Source: Mesobacillus sp. S13 (GTDB lineage: Bacteria > Bacillota > Bacilli > Bacillales > Cytobacillaceae). From it: DNA of 64,000 bases. Each line of letters begins with the position of its first letter. The first letter of the stretch is position 1. A model generated the notes under the pieces. It ran no database searches. It had not been told where the DNA came from and saw nothing but the letters and a program-made list of their open reading frames with translations. The stretch covers positions 1,445,001 to 1,509,000 of the forward strand of contig NZ_CP084622.1 of the NCBI RefSeq assembly GCF_020422885.1. Reading direction: 5' to 3'. The position numbers were made by a program, and so were the translations under genes. Of this stretch, positions 50,141-59,175 are shown piece after piece.

Positions 50141-51943
50141 CAATAATTTAAAATTCCCTGTCAATTTCTCTAACTCCAAGGCTGTGCGTTGAAGGATTTT
50201 TGCACTCTCGTTTACATTCTCAGCAATCCTGAGTTGCTCCTGTGTGGACTGATCTGTCTGGCCGGTACCCGCAGCAATCTGCTGGGATGCCTGAGAGACT
50301 GTATCAAGAGAGTTGGTGATTTGTTCAAATGCGATGACCTGCTGCTCAATGGCAGTTGCAATGTTATTGGAGTTATCCTCGATTTCCAGTGTTGTTTCAT
50401 ATATTTGATTTAATGTATCTTTTGCCTTTACAGAAAGGTCTTTATTATATTGCACTGCTTCTCTCGTCTTCGTGATGTAATTGACTGCCGTACGAGTATT
50501 TTGGACATTCTCGTTAACGATGGAAATAATCGTCGAAGCTGATTTTGCACTTTCCTCTGCAAGCTTGCGGACCTCGTTAGCAACTACAGCAAATCCTTTT
50601 CCATGTTCTCCAGCCCTGGCAGCTTCAATTGCTGCGTTCAATGCCAGCAGGTTGGTCTGATCAGAAATGGTATTGATGATCTTGACGAATTGTGTGATTT
50701 TGTCTGATTGCTTTTCCAGAATCGTGATAATCTCAGCCAACTGGTTTGTATTTTCATCCACTCCTTCAAGTCCAGCAAGCATCTCGTCAATTCTTACTGT
50801 TCCTTCTTTGGATGTAAGTGTTGAATTTTTTGCGATGTAGCTTGCCTGCTGTGCAGAAGCATTGATTTCTTCGATACCTGCATTGATTTCTTCCAATGTT
50901 GCCTGCATTTCTTCAATATTGGCGTTCTGTTCCTGTGTACTGGCAGCCGCCTGCTGGTTGGCTGAGGTCAATTCCCTGATTGCTTCAACTGAACTCGAGG
51001 CTACCTTGGTTAAGCCAACTGTTTCACTCGAAACTTCGCTTGAAGTTGTCTGTACCTGGGAAACCAGCGTTCTAAGTGATGCAGCCATCGTATTGATACT
51101 GTCAGCCAGTGCTCCGACTTCATCCCTTGATTTGACGATAATATCTTCCTGTGACAAGTCACCTTTCGCGATGTTTGCTGTCAGTACCTTGATTTTATTA
51201 AGCGGTTTGATGAGCCTTGACACAAGGAAATACATCGCGGCGCTAGAGAGTCCCAGGATGATGAGGGAGAGGATCCAAATCCCGGCAACCTCAGCATTGA
51301 TTTTTTTATTTACCTGTGAAACGTCAAATTCGACACCATACAAGGCGATCGTTTTACCGGACATATCAGTAATGGGCGCAAATCCAGTCATTTTTTCTCC
51401 GTTTTGCGATTTGTATATGTCAGTCGTTGTCCGTTTATTTTCCTTAAACGCTTCAAGTGCGGCTTTATTAAATTCATTTCCGCCAGAATAACTCGACCCG
51501 TATGTGAGATCCTTTGTCATCATGTTAGAGCTCATGGTTGGGATGATGAATTGATTTCCATCCATCGTGATTAAGTAAAGATTATGTATCAACGGATTTT
51601 CCTTAAGTATTTGGTCCATTTGTTTTTGCATTGAGGTGGTCCCAGGGTTATTCTTTGAAGGGTTCGCAATGATCGTTTGTGCCTTGCCTGCAGAAACCTG
51701 GTCCGATAACAGGCTTGAAATTGTATTCAACTCAGCTTCCATCGACTCTAGATTGCTTGATTTGATCGTGTATTGAGCATAAGCAGTTGTTGCCAAAGCA
51801 AGGACCAGCATCGATATGATGCTTAAAGATACGATCTTTATTTTTAGGCTCATATTTCTTTTGAAGTATTTTCTGCTCGTTTTCTTTTTAGGTTCAGGAA
51901 TCTTCCCCATGTTTTTTTTCTTTTTGAAAAGCAATTTGTCCAC
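50138..51943 (-). CDS. Methyl-accepting chemotaxis protein
   Basis: 601 residues. Basic N-terminus, first membrane helix ([22 protein letters not shown], about 34-55), extracellular Cache-like sensor (about 60-220; [41 protein letters not shown]), second helix ([19 protein letters not shown]), HAMP (about 245-300), and a long signalling coiled coil with the tip motif [40 protein letters not shown]. The soluble ligand is unknown. The start is taken as GTG 51943 (AGAGGGA close by); ATG at codon 12 is an alternative. A SigD-type promoter lies about 100 bases upstream. Confidence 0.93.
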   Translation of the reverse strand: MDKLLFKKKKNMGKIPEPKKKTSRKYFKRNMSLKIKIVSLSIISMLVLALATTAYAQYTIKSSNLESMEAELNTISSLLSDQVSAGKAQTIIANPSKNNPGTTSMQKQMDQILKENPLIHNLYLITMDGNQFIIPTMSSNMMTKDLTYGSSYSGGNEFNKAALEAFKENKRTTTDIYKSQNGEKMTGFAPITDMSGKTIALYGVEFDVSQVNKKINAEVAGIWILSLIILGLSSAAMYFLVSRLIKPLNKIKVLTANIAKGDLSQEDIIVKSRDEVGALADSINTMAASLRTLVSQVQTTSSEVSSETVGLTKVASSSVEAIRELTSANQQAAASTQEQNANIEEMQATLEEINAGIEEINASAQQASYIAKNSTLTSKEGTVRIDEMLAGLEGVDENTNQLAEIITILEKQSDKITQFVKIINTISDQTNLLALNAAIEAARAGEHGKGFAVVANEVRKLAEESAKSASTIISIVNENVQNTRTAVNYITKTREAVQYNKDLSVKAKDTLNQIYETTLEIEDNSNNIATAIEQQVIAFEQITNSLDTVSQASQQIAAGTGQTDQSTQEQLRIAENVNESAKILQRTALELEKLTGNFKLL

Positions 51944-52042
51944 TCCCTCTGATCTTCGTAGGCGTTAAATATTAATCACGAACAAAATCTCATTCACCTT
52001 TTAAAAATCGAAAGCTAGGATTTTGTTCTCACATTATTGTTA

Positions 52043-52069
52043 TTTTCGGCAATTTTCAAAATTAGTTAA
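52043..52069 (-). promoter_or_regulatory. SigD promoter of the chemoreceptor
   Basis: On the minus strand TTAA, 15-base spacer, GCCGAAAA; consensus TAAA-N15-GCCGATAT. SigD drives motility and chemotaxis genes in Bacillus. Confidence 0.65.
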
Positions 52070-52433
52070 GCTAAATGGATGAGAATTAATTGTTTCTTTT
52101 TATTTAAATGCAGTAGAACGGAGGATGGCACACATCTGTTTCTAAGACCGAAAATATTGTCCATCGGTTTTTCTTGAGGAATTGCCTGAAAACTTTAAGT
52201 GTAGTCGTGGCAGGAAGCAGCTTTTATTCAAAATAAATTTTTGTCTGATGACCAATAATAAAAACGGTTTGATTCACGTTTTTTCTCTATTATGCGTTAG
52301 CTGTTTAGTATAAGGGTATAATTTAAAAAATGGCCAAAAGGTAATAAAGGAATATCCTTTTGCACATCATTCCATTTTAAATGCAGGAAATGTTTTTAGG
52401 AGGTGACTGCCTTACTGTTGTAGGGCTTGCCCA
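52070..52433. other. Gene-free region before the CorC/HlyC-family gene
   Basis: No ORF is supported. A TATAAT at 52317-52322 may be the -10 of the downstream gene, but its -35 is weak. A perfect AGGAGGTGA at 52398-52406 lies too far (28 bases) from the TTG start used below and is followed at 52418 by TTG-TAG. Confidence 0.4.
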
Positions 52434-53750
52434 TTGATAATTACTAATTTGCTTTTAGTGGTTTTATTGATCGCATTGACTGGTTTTTTCGTAGCGACAG
52501 AGTTTGCCATCGTTAAAGTCAGGAGTTCAAGAATTGACCAGCTGATTTCTGAGGGAAGGAAAGGAGCGCAATCGGCAAAGCATGTCGTCACTCATCTCGA
52601 TGAATATCTTTCTGCCTGCCAGCTCGGCATTACCATTACAGCTTTAGGCCTTGGGTGGCTGGGGGAGCCGACGGTTGAAGAAATGCTTCATCCTGTTTTT
52701 GAAAACTTTCATTTAAATTCGTCCTTAGCTGGAATATTGTCGTTCGGAATCGCCTTTGTTTCTATCACTTTTTTGCATGTAGTAGTTGGGGAACTGGCTC
52801 CAAAAACGGTCGCAATTCAAAAAGCTGAAGCCATCACCCTTGCTTTTTCCAAACCAATCATCTGGTTTTATAAAATTATGTACCCTTTTATATGGTTATT
52901 AAATGGTTCAGCAAGACTTCTTGTCGGGCTGTTTGGGTTAAAGTCTGCTTCTGAGCATGAAATCGCCCATTCTGAAGAAGAGCTGCGGATTCTTCTATCG
53001 GAGAGTTATGAAAGTGGAGAAATCAATCAAAATGAACTGAACTATGTGAACAATATATTTGAGTTTGATGAACGAATTGCCAAAGAAATTATGGTGCCCA
53101 GGACTGAAATTGTTACCTTTGATATTTCAGATGATATTGAAACGATTATCGATGTAATTCAAAAAGAGAAATATACACGTTATCCAGTAATTGATGGAGA
53201 GAAGGATAATATTGTTGGGATGATCAATATCAAGGAAATCCTAACTGCAAAATTAACACAAAAGGATCTCAAAAAAGAATCGATTCTGTCTTCATTCATT
53301 AAACCTGTCATTCGAGTAATTGAAACAATCCCTATTCATGATTTGCTTGTTAAAATGCAGAAGGAACGTATCCATATGGCCATCTTGATTGATGAATATG
53401 GCGGAACCTCTGGACTGGTAACTGTAGAGGATATAATAGAAGAAATTGTTGGAGACATCCGCGATGAGTTTGATGTTGATGAAATTGCTGAGATCAGAAA
53501 AGTGAAAGAAAACCATTATCTATTCAGTTCCAGAGTACTGATCGACGAAGTCAATGACCTATTAGGCATCCATATATCGGAAGAAGACGTCGATACCATA
53601 GGCGGATGGTTCATGACTAAGAATATTGATGCCCAAATTGGTGATGAAATTGAAGAGGAAGGTTATGTATTCAAGATTATCGAAATCGATGAGTATCATA
53701 TTGCCTATCTAGAAGTAATGAAAATGGACGAAGAGGAAAAGCCGGACTAA
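52434..53750 (+). CDS. CorC/HlyC-family (CNNM + CBS pair) membrane protein
   Basis: 438 residues. N-terminal CNNM/DUF21 membrane domain (about 1-190; [47 protein letters not shown]), two CBS domains (about 210-335; [83 protein letters not shown]) and a C-terminal CorC_HlyC domain (about 350-430). Such proteins are linked to Mg2+/Co2+ homeostasis. The start is unclear: TTG 52434 has only AGGG upstream, while a perfect ribosome site lies farther up with no usable start in this frame. A terminator overlaps the stop. Confidence 0.92.
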   Translation: MIITNLLLVVLLIALTGFFVATEFAIVKVRSSRIDQLISEGRKGAQSAKHVVTHLDEYLSACQLGITITALGLGWLGEPTVEEMLHPVFENFHLNSSLAGILSFGIAFVSITFLHVVVGELAPKTVAIQKAEAITLAFSKPIIWFYKIMYPFIWLLNGSARLLVGLFGLKSASEHEIAHSEEELRILLSESYESGEINQNELNYVNNIFEFDERIAKEIMVPRTEIVTFDISDDIETIIDVIQKEKYTRYPVIDGEKDNIVGMINIKEILTAKLTQKDLKKESILSSFIKPVIRVIETIPIHDLLVKMQKERIHMAILIDEYGGTSGLVTVEDIIEEIVGDIRDEFDVDEIAEIRKVKENHYLFSSRVLIDEVNDLLGIHISEEDVDTIGGWFMTKNIDAQIGDEIEEEGYVFKIIEIDEYHIAYLEVMKMDEEEKPD

Positions 53751-53766
53751 ATTCGGCTTTTTTTTT
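53737..53766 (+). terminator. Terminator of the CorC/HlyC gene
   Basis: AAAAGCCG pairs with CGGCTTTT around the stop codon, then a T-run to 53766. Confidence 0.82.
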
Positions 53767-53804
53767 GCATGGTTATTGTGGCTAATATTGGAAAGCCTAG
53801 GATA

Positions 53805-53831
53805 GTTTGAAGCCCTGTCCATGGCGGGTAA
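53805..53831 (+). promoter_or_regulatory. SigB promoter of the YsnF-like gene
   Basis: GTTTGA (53805-53810), 15-base spacer, GGGTAA (53826-53831); 54 bases before the ATG. Confidence 0.55.
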
Positions 53832-53885
53832 GAATACACTACCGGTGCAACCGGATGAACGATAAAATGAATGGAGGAATTTGAA

Positions 53886-54866
53886 ATGGCTAAAAAAGTA
53901 GTTGGAGTATATGATAATCAAACAGAACTGATAGAAGCAATTGAAGAATATAAAAACAACGGCTATGCCGTTCAGGATTTCTCAATCATCGGAGATACGA
54001 ATGATGTTACCACTGCACTTCAAAGCAGAACGGGTGTAACAACAGAAAATATTAGTTCTGATACAGAGGACCACAGGGAAGGCGGTTTTTGGCAAAGCCT
54101 GATGACAGCCTTTGACGCGGACAGAAATCTGGGTGGCAATGAGCCTTCCATTACTGACCGTTTAGTGGGAGTCGGATTAACAGATGATGCTGCAAGAGAA
54201 TATGAAGAGGATGTCCGAAATGGACGAATCATTCTCTTGGCTGAAACAACTGGTTCTGGACTAGATGTAGAGGATACTGGGTATGTTACCGACACATCCG
54301 TAACAGGTACTGGTGTACAAGGAAATTACGAAACAGACAATTATGATCGAAACAACCTTGAAAGTAATTCTTACAGCAATGATGAACAAAGGTTGGAGTT
54401 AAGGGAAGAACAATTGGATGTTTCAAAGGAAAGAGTCCAGGCAGGTGAAGTAGAAGTACACAAGGAAGTAGTCGAAGAACAGCAGAAGGTTAACATCCCG
54501 GTCACACGTGAGGAAGTTTACGTGGAAAGACGCGAGGTGAATGAGACTGCGTCAGGTACGGATGCTGCGATGGATGACGACGAAACAATCCGTGTACCAA
54601 TCATGGAAGAGAAGGTAGAGGTTACAAAGAAACCGGTTGTTTCTGAAGAACTTGTCATCGGCAAGCGAGAAGTGACAGATACCGAACAAGTTGTGGAAAG
54701 TGTTAAACACGAAGAAGCTCATATGGAAGCTGATGACGATCGTATCGTCAATGAAGCAGACCTTGATGGCAATCGCGATTCACTCAAGAACAATTCAGAT
54801 TTAGACCGTGATGGCTATAACAATCCATCAAGTATGTACCGTGACGATTATAAGGATCGAAAATAA
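53886..54866 (+). CDS. YsnF-like stress protein (17M-type head + DUF2382)
   Basis: 326 residues from ATG 53886 (GGAGG upstream; the frame opens at 53871). Residues 1-125: YflT-type domain (KKVVGVYDNQTELIEAIEEYKNNGYAVQDFSIIGD) with the GVGLTDDAAREYEEDVRNGRIILLAE end shared with the protein at 20612. Residues about 165-285: DUF2382 with its repeated pattern LELREEQLDVSKERVQAGEVEVHKEVVEEQQKVNIPVTREEVYVERREV. The tail is acidic and disordered. YsnF is a SigB general stress protein in B. subtilis; a SigB-type promoter lies upstream here. Molecular function unknown. Confidence 0.9.
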   Translation: MAKKVVGVYDNQTELIEAIEEYKNNGYAVQDFSIIGDTNDVTTALQSRTGVTTENISSDTEDHREGGFWQSLMTAFDADRNLGGNEPSITDRLVGVGLTDDAAREYEEDVRNGRIILLAETTGSGLDVEDTGYVTDTSVTGTGVQGNYETDNYDRNNLESNSYSNDEQRLELREEQLDVSKERVQAGEVEVHKEVVEEQQKVNIPVTREEVYVERREVNETASGTDAAMDDDETIRVPIMEEKVEVTKKPVVSEELVIGKREVTDTEQVVESVKHEEAHMEADDDRIVNEADLDGNRDSLKNNSDLDRDGYNNPSSMYRDDYKDRK

Positions 54867-54883
54867 AATCCTGGAATAATAAG

Positions 54884-54909
54884 AAAAGACGCCCAAAAGG
54901 CGTCTTTTC
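54884..54909 (+). terminator. Terminator of the YsnF-like gene
   Basis: AAAAGACGCC pairs with GGCGTCTTTT across five bases. Confidence 0.85.
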
Positions 54910-55114
54910 TGCGTATTGAGGCGACTGACTGCACGCCACATCGTGCATTTCCATAAAGGAGTGTCTGTCGGCTTACACAATTCAGCTCATCGCTTGATAA
55001 ATATAACACGATAGTGAAGGATAAGCAAGAGGAAGTTTATTGGTGAATTCTTCATGTTTCGTGTTCAACTCATGCAGGGTAAAAAGGGATAAAGAATTAG
55101 AGTAGGAGCACATC

Positions 55115-55822
55115 ATGAAGAAAAATACATTACTAATGTCCTCGTTTATCGTAATATTCATCTTGCTGTCTGCTTTCAGTATTCTCCATCCTGAAAAAGA
55201 GAAAGAAGACAGGCTGGTTTTAGCATTCGGCGATTCACTCACTTATGGATATGGAGACCAGAAAGGTTCCGGTTATATCGATACCCTGCAATCCAGCTTG
55301 AACAGCCATAATAAGGAAAATTACAAATTTGATAATGAAGCTATTTATGGGCTTGAATCCTCAGGAATCCTCAGCCAATTATCGGACATAAGTATAAGAG
55401 AAAAATTGGATGAAGCAGATTATTTTGTCCTTTTTATCGGCACGAATGATTTAATCAATAGCAATGGCGAGAATTTAGAGAATCTGAAACACGAAAAAAT
55501 AAAGAAAGGGCAGGCAGTTTATTTAAAAAATCTTGATGTCATCCTCAATATCTTGACGGATAAAAACGAGAAGGCACCGATCTTGCTGCTGGGCCTATAT
55601 AATCCTTACCCTGACAGCAGGGCTATTGAAGTGGTAATTGATGATTGGAATAAGAAAATCATGAAAGTGGCTGAAAATGAAAAACAGGTCGTGTTCATCC
55701 CAACCAATGACCTTTTCAAAGGAAAAGATAAATCACAGTACTTCAGTGACTCTCTCCATTTAAATGACAAAGGCTACAATCTGATCGCTGATCGGATTTT
55801 AAAAAGGTACACATTCGAATAG
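55115..55822 (+). CDS. SGNH/GDSL-family lipase or esterase, exported
   Basis: 235 residues with an N-terminal signal or anchor (LLMSSFIVIFILLSAFSIL). SGNH blocks: I AFGDSLTYGYGDQ (Ser about 41), III VLFIGTNDLINS (Asn), V SDSLHLNDKGYNLIADRIL (Asp and His). Block II Gly is at NEAIYGLESSG. Close in layout to YpmR of B. subtilis. It would hydrolyse an ester on the outer face of the membrane or in the wall; the substrate is unknown. GTAGGAGCACATC precedes the ATG. Own terminator. Confidence 0.92.
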   Translation: MKKNTLLMSSFIVIFILLSAFSILHPEKEKEDRLVLAFGDSLTYGYGDQKGSGYIDTLQSSLNSHNKENYKFDNEAIYGLESSGILSQLSDISIREKLDEADYFVLFIGTNDLINSNGENLENLKHEKIKKGQAVYLKNLDVILNILTDKNEKAPILLLGLYNPYPDSRAIEVVIDDWNKKIMKVAENEKQVVFIPTNDLFKGKDKSQYFSDSLHLNDKGYNLIADRILKRYTFE

Positions 55823-55843
55823 TTACGTGATCAAAAAATTCTG

Positions 55844-55872
55844 CCTGGCAAGTTTAATTGCCAGGTTTTATT
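55844..55872 (+). terminator. Terminator of the GDSL gene
   Basis: CCTGGCAA pairs with TTGCCAGG across six bases, then TTTTATT. Confidence 0.82.
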
Positions 55873-55954
55873 GATTTCAAAAACCTTCCATGAAACCATT
55901 TATGCAGGAAATTCGTAATATAATAGATTAGAAGAAAAGCTGAAAGGAATTTTA

Positions 55955-56524
55955 ATGGTGAAAAAAAAGCTATTTGGGAACGCATCCATCACGTTTCTGC
56001 TCATTTCTGCTGCGCTCCTCCTATATTATCAATTCCTTACAAAACCTGAATTGAATGAAAATGTACCATTGCCTCAGGGGTTGCATCCAGTGGTCGAGAA
56101 GAACAAGGATGTTCTGGTCCAGACGGCAGCAGAGAAAGGAATTCGAGTCTTGGTGACTGATGGGTTCCGCAGTTTTGAAGAACAGAATCAGTTATATGAC
56201 AAGGGTAGAACGACAGAAGGCCAAATAGTCACTCATGCAAAAGCAGGAGAGTCGTACCATAATTTCGGTTTGGCAATTGATTTCGCTTTATTGAATAAAC
56301 AAGGAAAGGCCCTGTGGGACACTGCTTATGACGGGAATGAAAATGGAAAGTCCGATTGGATGGAAGTGGTGGAAATGGCCAAGGAACTTGGATTTACGTG
56401 GGGGGGAGACTGGAAACACTTTAAGGATTATCCTCATTTAGAGATGCGTTTTGGCCTAACGATCAATGACTTGAAACGAGGGAAGCGCCCGCCGGGTGAT
56501 GCACTTACCGCCTCACAAAATTGA
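55955..56524 (+). CDS. M15-family peptidoglycan peptidase (CwlK-like)
   Basis: 189 residues with an N-terminal membrane segment (ASITFLLISAALLLYYQFL). M15C motifs: VTDGFRSFEEQNQLYDKGR, zinc ligands in ESYHNFGLAIDF (His and Asp, about 109-116) and in DYPHLEM (His), with the GGDWKHFKDYPH segment. CwlK-type enzymes cut L-Ala-D-Glu bonds of the peptidoglycan stem peptide (VanY-like D,D-carboxypeptidases are the alternative). GAAAGGAAT precedes the ATG. Confidence 0.9.
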   Translation: MVKKKLFGNASITFLLISAALLLYYQFLTKPELNENVPLPQGLHPVVEKNKDVLVQTAAEKGIRVLVTDGFRSFEEQNQLYDKGRTTEGQIVTHAKAGESYHNFGLAIDFALLNKQGKALWDTAYDGNENGKSDWMEVVEMAKELGFTWGGDWKHFKDYPHLEMRFGLTINDLKRGKRPPGDALTASQN

Positions 56525-56550
56525 AAAAGCATCAGTCTGATGCTTTTTCA
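56524..56550. terminator. Bidirectional terminator
   Basis: AAAAAGCATCAG pairs perfectly with CTGATGCTTTTT across one base; between the M15 gene and the converging NDH-2 gene. Confidence 0.85.
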
Positions 56551-56570
56551 GGAGGCTCAGTTAAGTCTGA

Positions 56571-57800
56571 TTACTTTTGTTTAGAGACAGCCAGCTCTGT
56601 GTGCGGCTTTCCAGCCTTAAATAGTTGCTTGATGACCAGTCCAGGTCCGCCAAGTACGAAGAGGTAACGCGCTTCGATCACTTGTTTCATTATGGCAGCG
56701 AATAGACCGCTGATTTTCAAACCGAAGACCTTGCCAACGGCTGCTTTGTTCCCAATGGAAGCGACTGTACCTTTATGGTGATATTCAAATGCTTTAAGCT
56801 GTTGTCCTCTCACGATCGCCACTAAATTTGGTCCGCATACCTCTGCCTGTTGGATCGCCACCTGCGCGGTTGGAGGAAGTGGATTTCCATCATTTTTCAT
56901 AAACAATGCTGCATCACCGATACAAAAAACATTGTCCATTCCTTTTACTCGTAAAAACTTATCAATCATGATGCGTCCCTTAGAAATTGGCAAATCCAAT
57001 TTTTCAAGAAGTGTGTTGCCGCGGACTCCTCCAGACCAGATCAATGTCCTGGACGGAAGTTCTTCACCATTGTCCAAAGTTATGGATGTCGGAGAGCATT
57101 CGAGTATCTTCGTAGAAGTCATCAGCTCAACGCCATTCTTACTTAAGTACCCTGCAGTAAAATCAATGGCCTCTTGATCAAAACCTGGGAGAACAGTTTC
57201 AGAGGCTTCTATATTAATAATTCGGGTGTCTGATACAGGTATACCATATTTGCGGCAAAGCTTAGGCATTGCTTCAATAAGTTCACCAATCATTTCAATT
57301 CCGGTAAAGCCGGCACCAGCAATTGCAAAAGTCAATCTTGAAGGGTCGTGGTCTTCTTTATAGGCAGCGAACTGTCTGAGCAAATGATTGTGAATTGTTT
57401 TTGTGCTTCTAAAGCTTTTGATTTTAAAGGCATTTTCTTCTACACCAGGAATTCCGAACGTACTCACATCAAATCCAAGGCCAATCATCAGGTAGTCATA
57501 ATCAATAAATTCACCAGATTCTAGCTTTACTTTTTTTGCAGTGAAGTTTACATCTTCTACAGTTCCTTTTTTGAAACGGATTTTGTCTGTTTTAAGAAGC
57601 TCAGGTATATGTAAGGTGATTTTTTCGTCCGGAGCTGTGCCAGCACCTGTCTTATGCAGTTGAGTAGAAATATAGTGATAGTCATGTTTATTGATCAAAG
57701 TTATTTCCGCTTCGCCGTTCTTAAGTGTTTTTTCCAACTGTCGGCTAGTGATGAGTCCGCCATATCCAGCACCTAAAATAACAATTTTTGGAGTTTGCAT
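56571..57800 (-). CDS. Type II NADH dehydrogenase (NDH-2)
   Basis: 409 residues. FAD dinucleotide fold at the N-terminus (KIVILGAGYGGLITSRQLEK), second fold for NADH (FAIAGAGFTGIEMIGELIEAM, about 158-178), the FAD-binding end VFCIGDAALFMKND (about 296-309), quinone-site region AQVAIQQAE, and a C-terminal membrane-binding helix. It passes electrons from NADH to menaquinone without pumping protons. Two Rex operator-like sites upstream point to control by the NADH/NAD ratio, as for ndh in B. subtilis. Confidence 0.95.
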   Translation of the reverse strand: MQTPKIVILGAGYGGLITSRQLEKTLKNGEAEITLINKHDYHYISTQLHKTGAGTAPDEKITLHIPELLKTDKIRFKKGTVEDVNFTAKKVKLESGEFIDYDYLMIGLGFDVSTFGIPGVEENAFKIKSFRSTKTIHNHLLRQFAAYKEDHDPSRLTFAIAGAGFTGIEMIGELIEAMPKLCRKYGIPVSDTRIINIEASETVLPGFDQEAIDFTAGYLSKNGVELMTSTKILECSPTSITLDNGEELPSRTLIWSGGVRGNTLLEKLDLPISKGRIMIDKFLRVKGMDNVFCIGDAALFMKNDGNPLPPTAQVAIQQAEVCGPNLVAIVRGQQLKAFEYHHKGTVASIGNKAAVGKVFGLKISGLFAAIMKQVIEARYLFVLGGPGLVIKQLFKAGKPHTELAVSKQK

Positions 57801-57828
57801 CGTAATTTCCTTCTTTCTGGCTGTTTTA

Positions 57829-57846
57829 TTGTGAAAGCATTCACAT
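57829..57846 (-). promoter_or_regulatory. Rex operator 1 upstream of the NDH-2 gene
   Basis: TTGTGAAAGCATTCACAT: an inverted repeat matching the Rex site TTGTGAANNNNTTCACAA at 17 of 18 positions (last base differs), 29 bases before the start. Confidence 0.82.
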
Positions 57847-57892
57847 GTTAATGCAAAAAAATAAGATGTCTACCTAGATTTATAATTTTATT

Positions 57893-57910
57893 TTGTGAAT
57901 AGTTTCACAT
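57893..57910 (-). promoter_or_regulatory. Rex operator 2 upstream of the NDH-2 gene
   Basis: TTGTGAATAGTTTCACAT: again matches TTGTGAANNNNTTCACAA except the last base. Centre-to-centre distance to operator 1 is 64 bases, about six helical turns. Confidence 0.8.
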
Positions 57911-58050
57911 AAAATGATCTACCAATAGATTACGATAATAATAATTTGATATCAATACGAAATGGTTTGATAAATTCAACAAAAGTTTGACAAATGGTTA
58001 AATTGAATACGAAATGGAGAAGAGATGGGGGTTCCATCTCCTCTTAGTAT

Positions 58051-58470
58051 TTATAAATTCAATGTTTCAGGCTCACCGTGATCATTCATCAGGCGAATCG
58101 TTTCAGGACTGATTTCAAGAATAATATAATCAGGATCTTTTGGGCTCTCGATCCATTTTTCCATCTTATTATTCCAGAATTTTTCCTTGAGAGACTGGTC
58201 TTCGCGAATGGATGCCTTACCCTGGACCTCAATATAGGCATCACCCATTCCTTCTCCTTCATATCCAAGAAGGATATGCACATACGGGTTCTTTTCGATC
58301 TCTTCCGCTTTATACGTTTCTTTACTTGTCGGTGTATACAAGGTCAAATCTTCATTGAAGAAGGTCATATAGCGGGAGTGCGGCTTATTGCCGACAACAG
58401 TTGCCAGCGTCCCAACCTTTGATTCACCAAGGACCTGAGTGATTTTATCCTTCAAATTTTGATTATCCAT
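58051..58470 (-). CDS. General stress protein 26-like (YdaG), pyridoxamine-phosphate-oxidase fold
   Basis: 139 residues with the split-barrel flavin fold: VGTLATVVGNKPHSRYMTFFNEDLTLYTPTSKETYKAEEIEKNPYVHILLGYEG. YdaG (GS26) of B. subtilis is a SigB-dependent protein of this kind. Flavin or F420-like cofactor binding is likely; no reaction is known. AAAAGGAGGAATCAG precedes the ATG. It is the last of three consecutive minus-strand genes with stress-type features. Confidence 0.9.
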   Translation of the reverse strand: MDNQNLKDKITQVLGESKVGTLATVVGNKPHSRYMTFFNEDLTLYTPTSKETYKAEEIEKNPYVHILLGYEGEGMGDAYIEVQGKASIREDQSLKEKFWNNKMEKWIESPKDPDYIILEISPETIRLMNDHGEPETLNL

Positions 58471-58504
58471 TCTGATTCCTCCTTTTATTTGTACCTATTT
58501 ATAA

Positions 58505-58529
58505 TTTTCCATTGTAGGTCTTAATAAAC
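58505..58529 (-). promoter_or_regulatory. Possible SigB promoter of the GS26 gene
   Basis: On the minus strand GTTTAT, 13-base spacer, GGAAAA; the -35 is good, the -10 departs from GGGTAT. Confidence 0.33.
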
Positions 58530-58562
58530 CAAAAAATGCCCTGGACTTACCAGAGCAAGTCA

Positions 58563-58802
58563 TTATAATTCATTGTCGATTTCGACATTGTACTTTTTTT
58601 CACTTGAAGAAGAATCCTTCGAGTGATGGCCATTCTTTTCTTCATGTTGTTCCTGCTTAAGGTCTTCCATCGGAATTGGATCGACTGTCAATTCATCTTT
58701 GAATTTGTCATGAAGACTTTTCGTCCTGGTTTCATATTGCTCTGGGTTGTCCATGTTTTGAGTATTATCGATTGGAATGTTCTTTTTATTTTCTTTTCCC
58801 AA
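58563..58802 (-). CDS. Small hydrophilic protein, 79 residues
   Basis: 79 residues from TTG 58802 (MGKENKKNIPIDNTQ), seven bases after GGAGAGGTG; a GTG at 58811 is also in frame but too close to the ribosome site. The sequence is Lys/Glu/Asp/Ser-rich (DLKQEQHEEKNGHHSKDSSSSEKKYNVEI) and predicted disordered. Not a recognised family. Position between two stress genes on the same strand suggests a SigB-dependent small protein. Confidence 0.65.
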   Translation of the reverse strand: MGKENKKNIPIDNTQNMDNPEQYETRTKSLHDKFKDELTVDPIPMEDLKQEQHEEKNGHHSKDSSSSEKKYNVEIDNEL

Positions 58803-58840
58803 GGTGATCACCTCTCCGTTAAATTTACAATCATGATTGA

Positions 58841-58969
58841 TTATTTATTTGTTTCCGATTCTTCCTGGGGTTTCACTGGATCCCTTTGAGGCTCAATATC
58901 CTTGTTGTTTTCCTGTTTCTTCTCCTGTTCAACCGAACCATCGTTCTTATCATGGGTGTTTTCCGGCAT
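58841..58969 (-). CDS. Small hydrophilic protein, 42 residues
   Basis: 42 residues, MPENTHDKNDGSVEQEKKQE, then NNKDIEPQRDPVKPQEESETNK: almost no hydrophobic residues, disordered. AAGGAGG lies nine bases before the ATG at 58969, and a SigB-type promoter 36 bases upstream, so expression on stress is likely. The open frame runs to 59047, but the promoter lies inside it. No known family. Confidence 0.68.
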   Translation of the reverse strand: MPENTHDKNDGSVEQEKKQENNKDIEPQRDPVKPQEESETNK

Positions 58970-59005
58970 AGTAAAAGCCTCCTTGTCTTTGTGATTATTA
59001 TGAAA

Positions 59006-59030
59006 ATACCCTTTTAAATGGAAGCGAAAC
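59006..59030 (-). promoter_or_regulatory. SigB promoter of the small stress genes
   Basis: On the minus strand GTTTCG, 13-base spacer, GGGTAT. It could transcribe the 42-aa, 79-aa and GS26 genes together. Confidence 0.65.
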
Positions 59031-59175
59031 AAAATACTTGTTGGCATTTAACGACCGTTAAGCAGTCAAAGGGATGTGCTTTGCATTAAACAATCCTGTC
59101 CAATGTCTTTTAGGCCCATCACCTTCATATAGTTAGAATGTATGCGTATCTAAAGGGATATGGAGGGGGAGAGTG

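Noticed and set aside
50862..51491. Long plus-strand frame (209 codons) opposite the chemoreceptor gene
   Set aside because: It is the antisense shadow of a clear MCP signalling domain; composition (Ser/Ala-rich) is typical of such shadows.
59126..59135. SigK promoter of tgl
   Set aside because: CATATAGTTA is -10-like, but no AC occurs 16-17 bases upstream.
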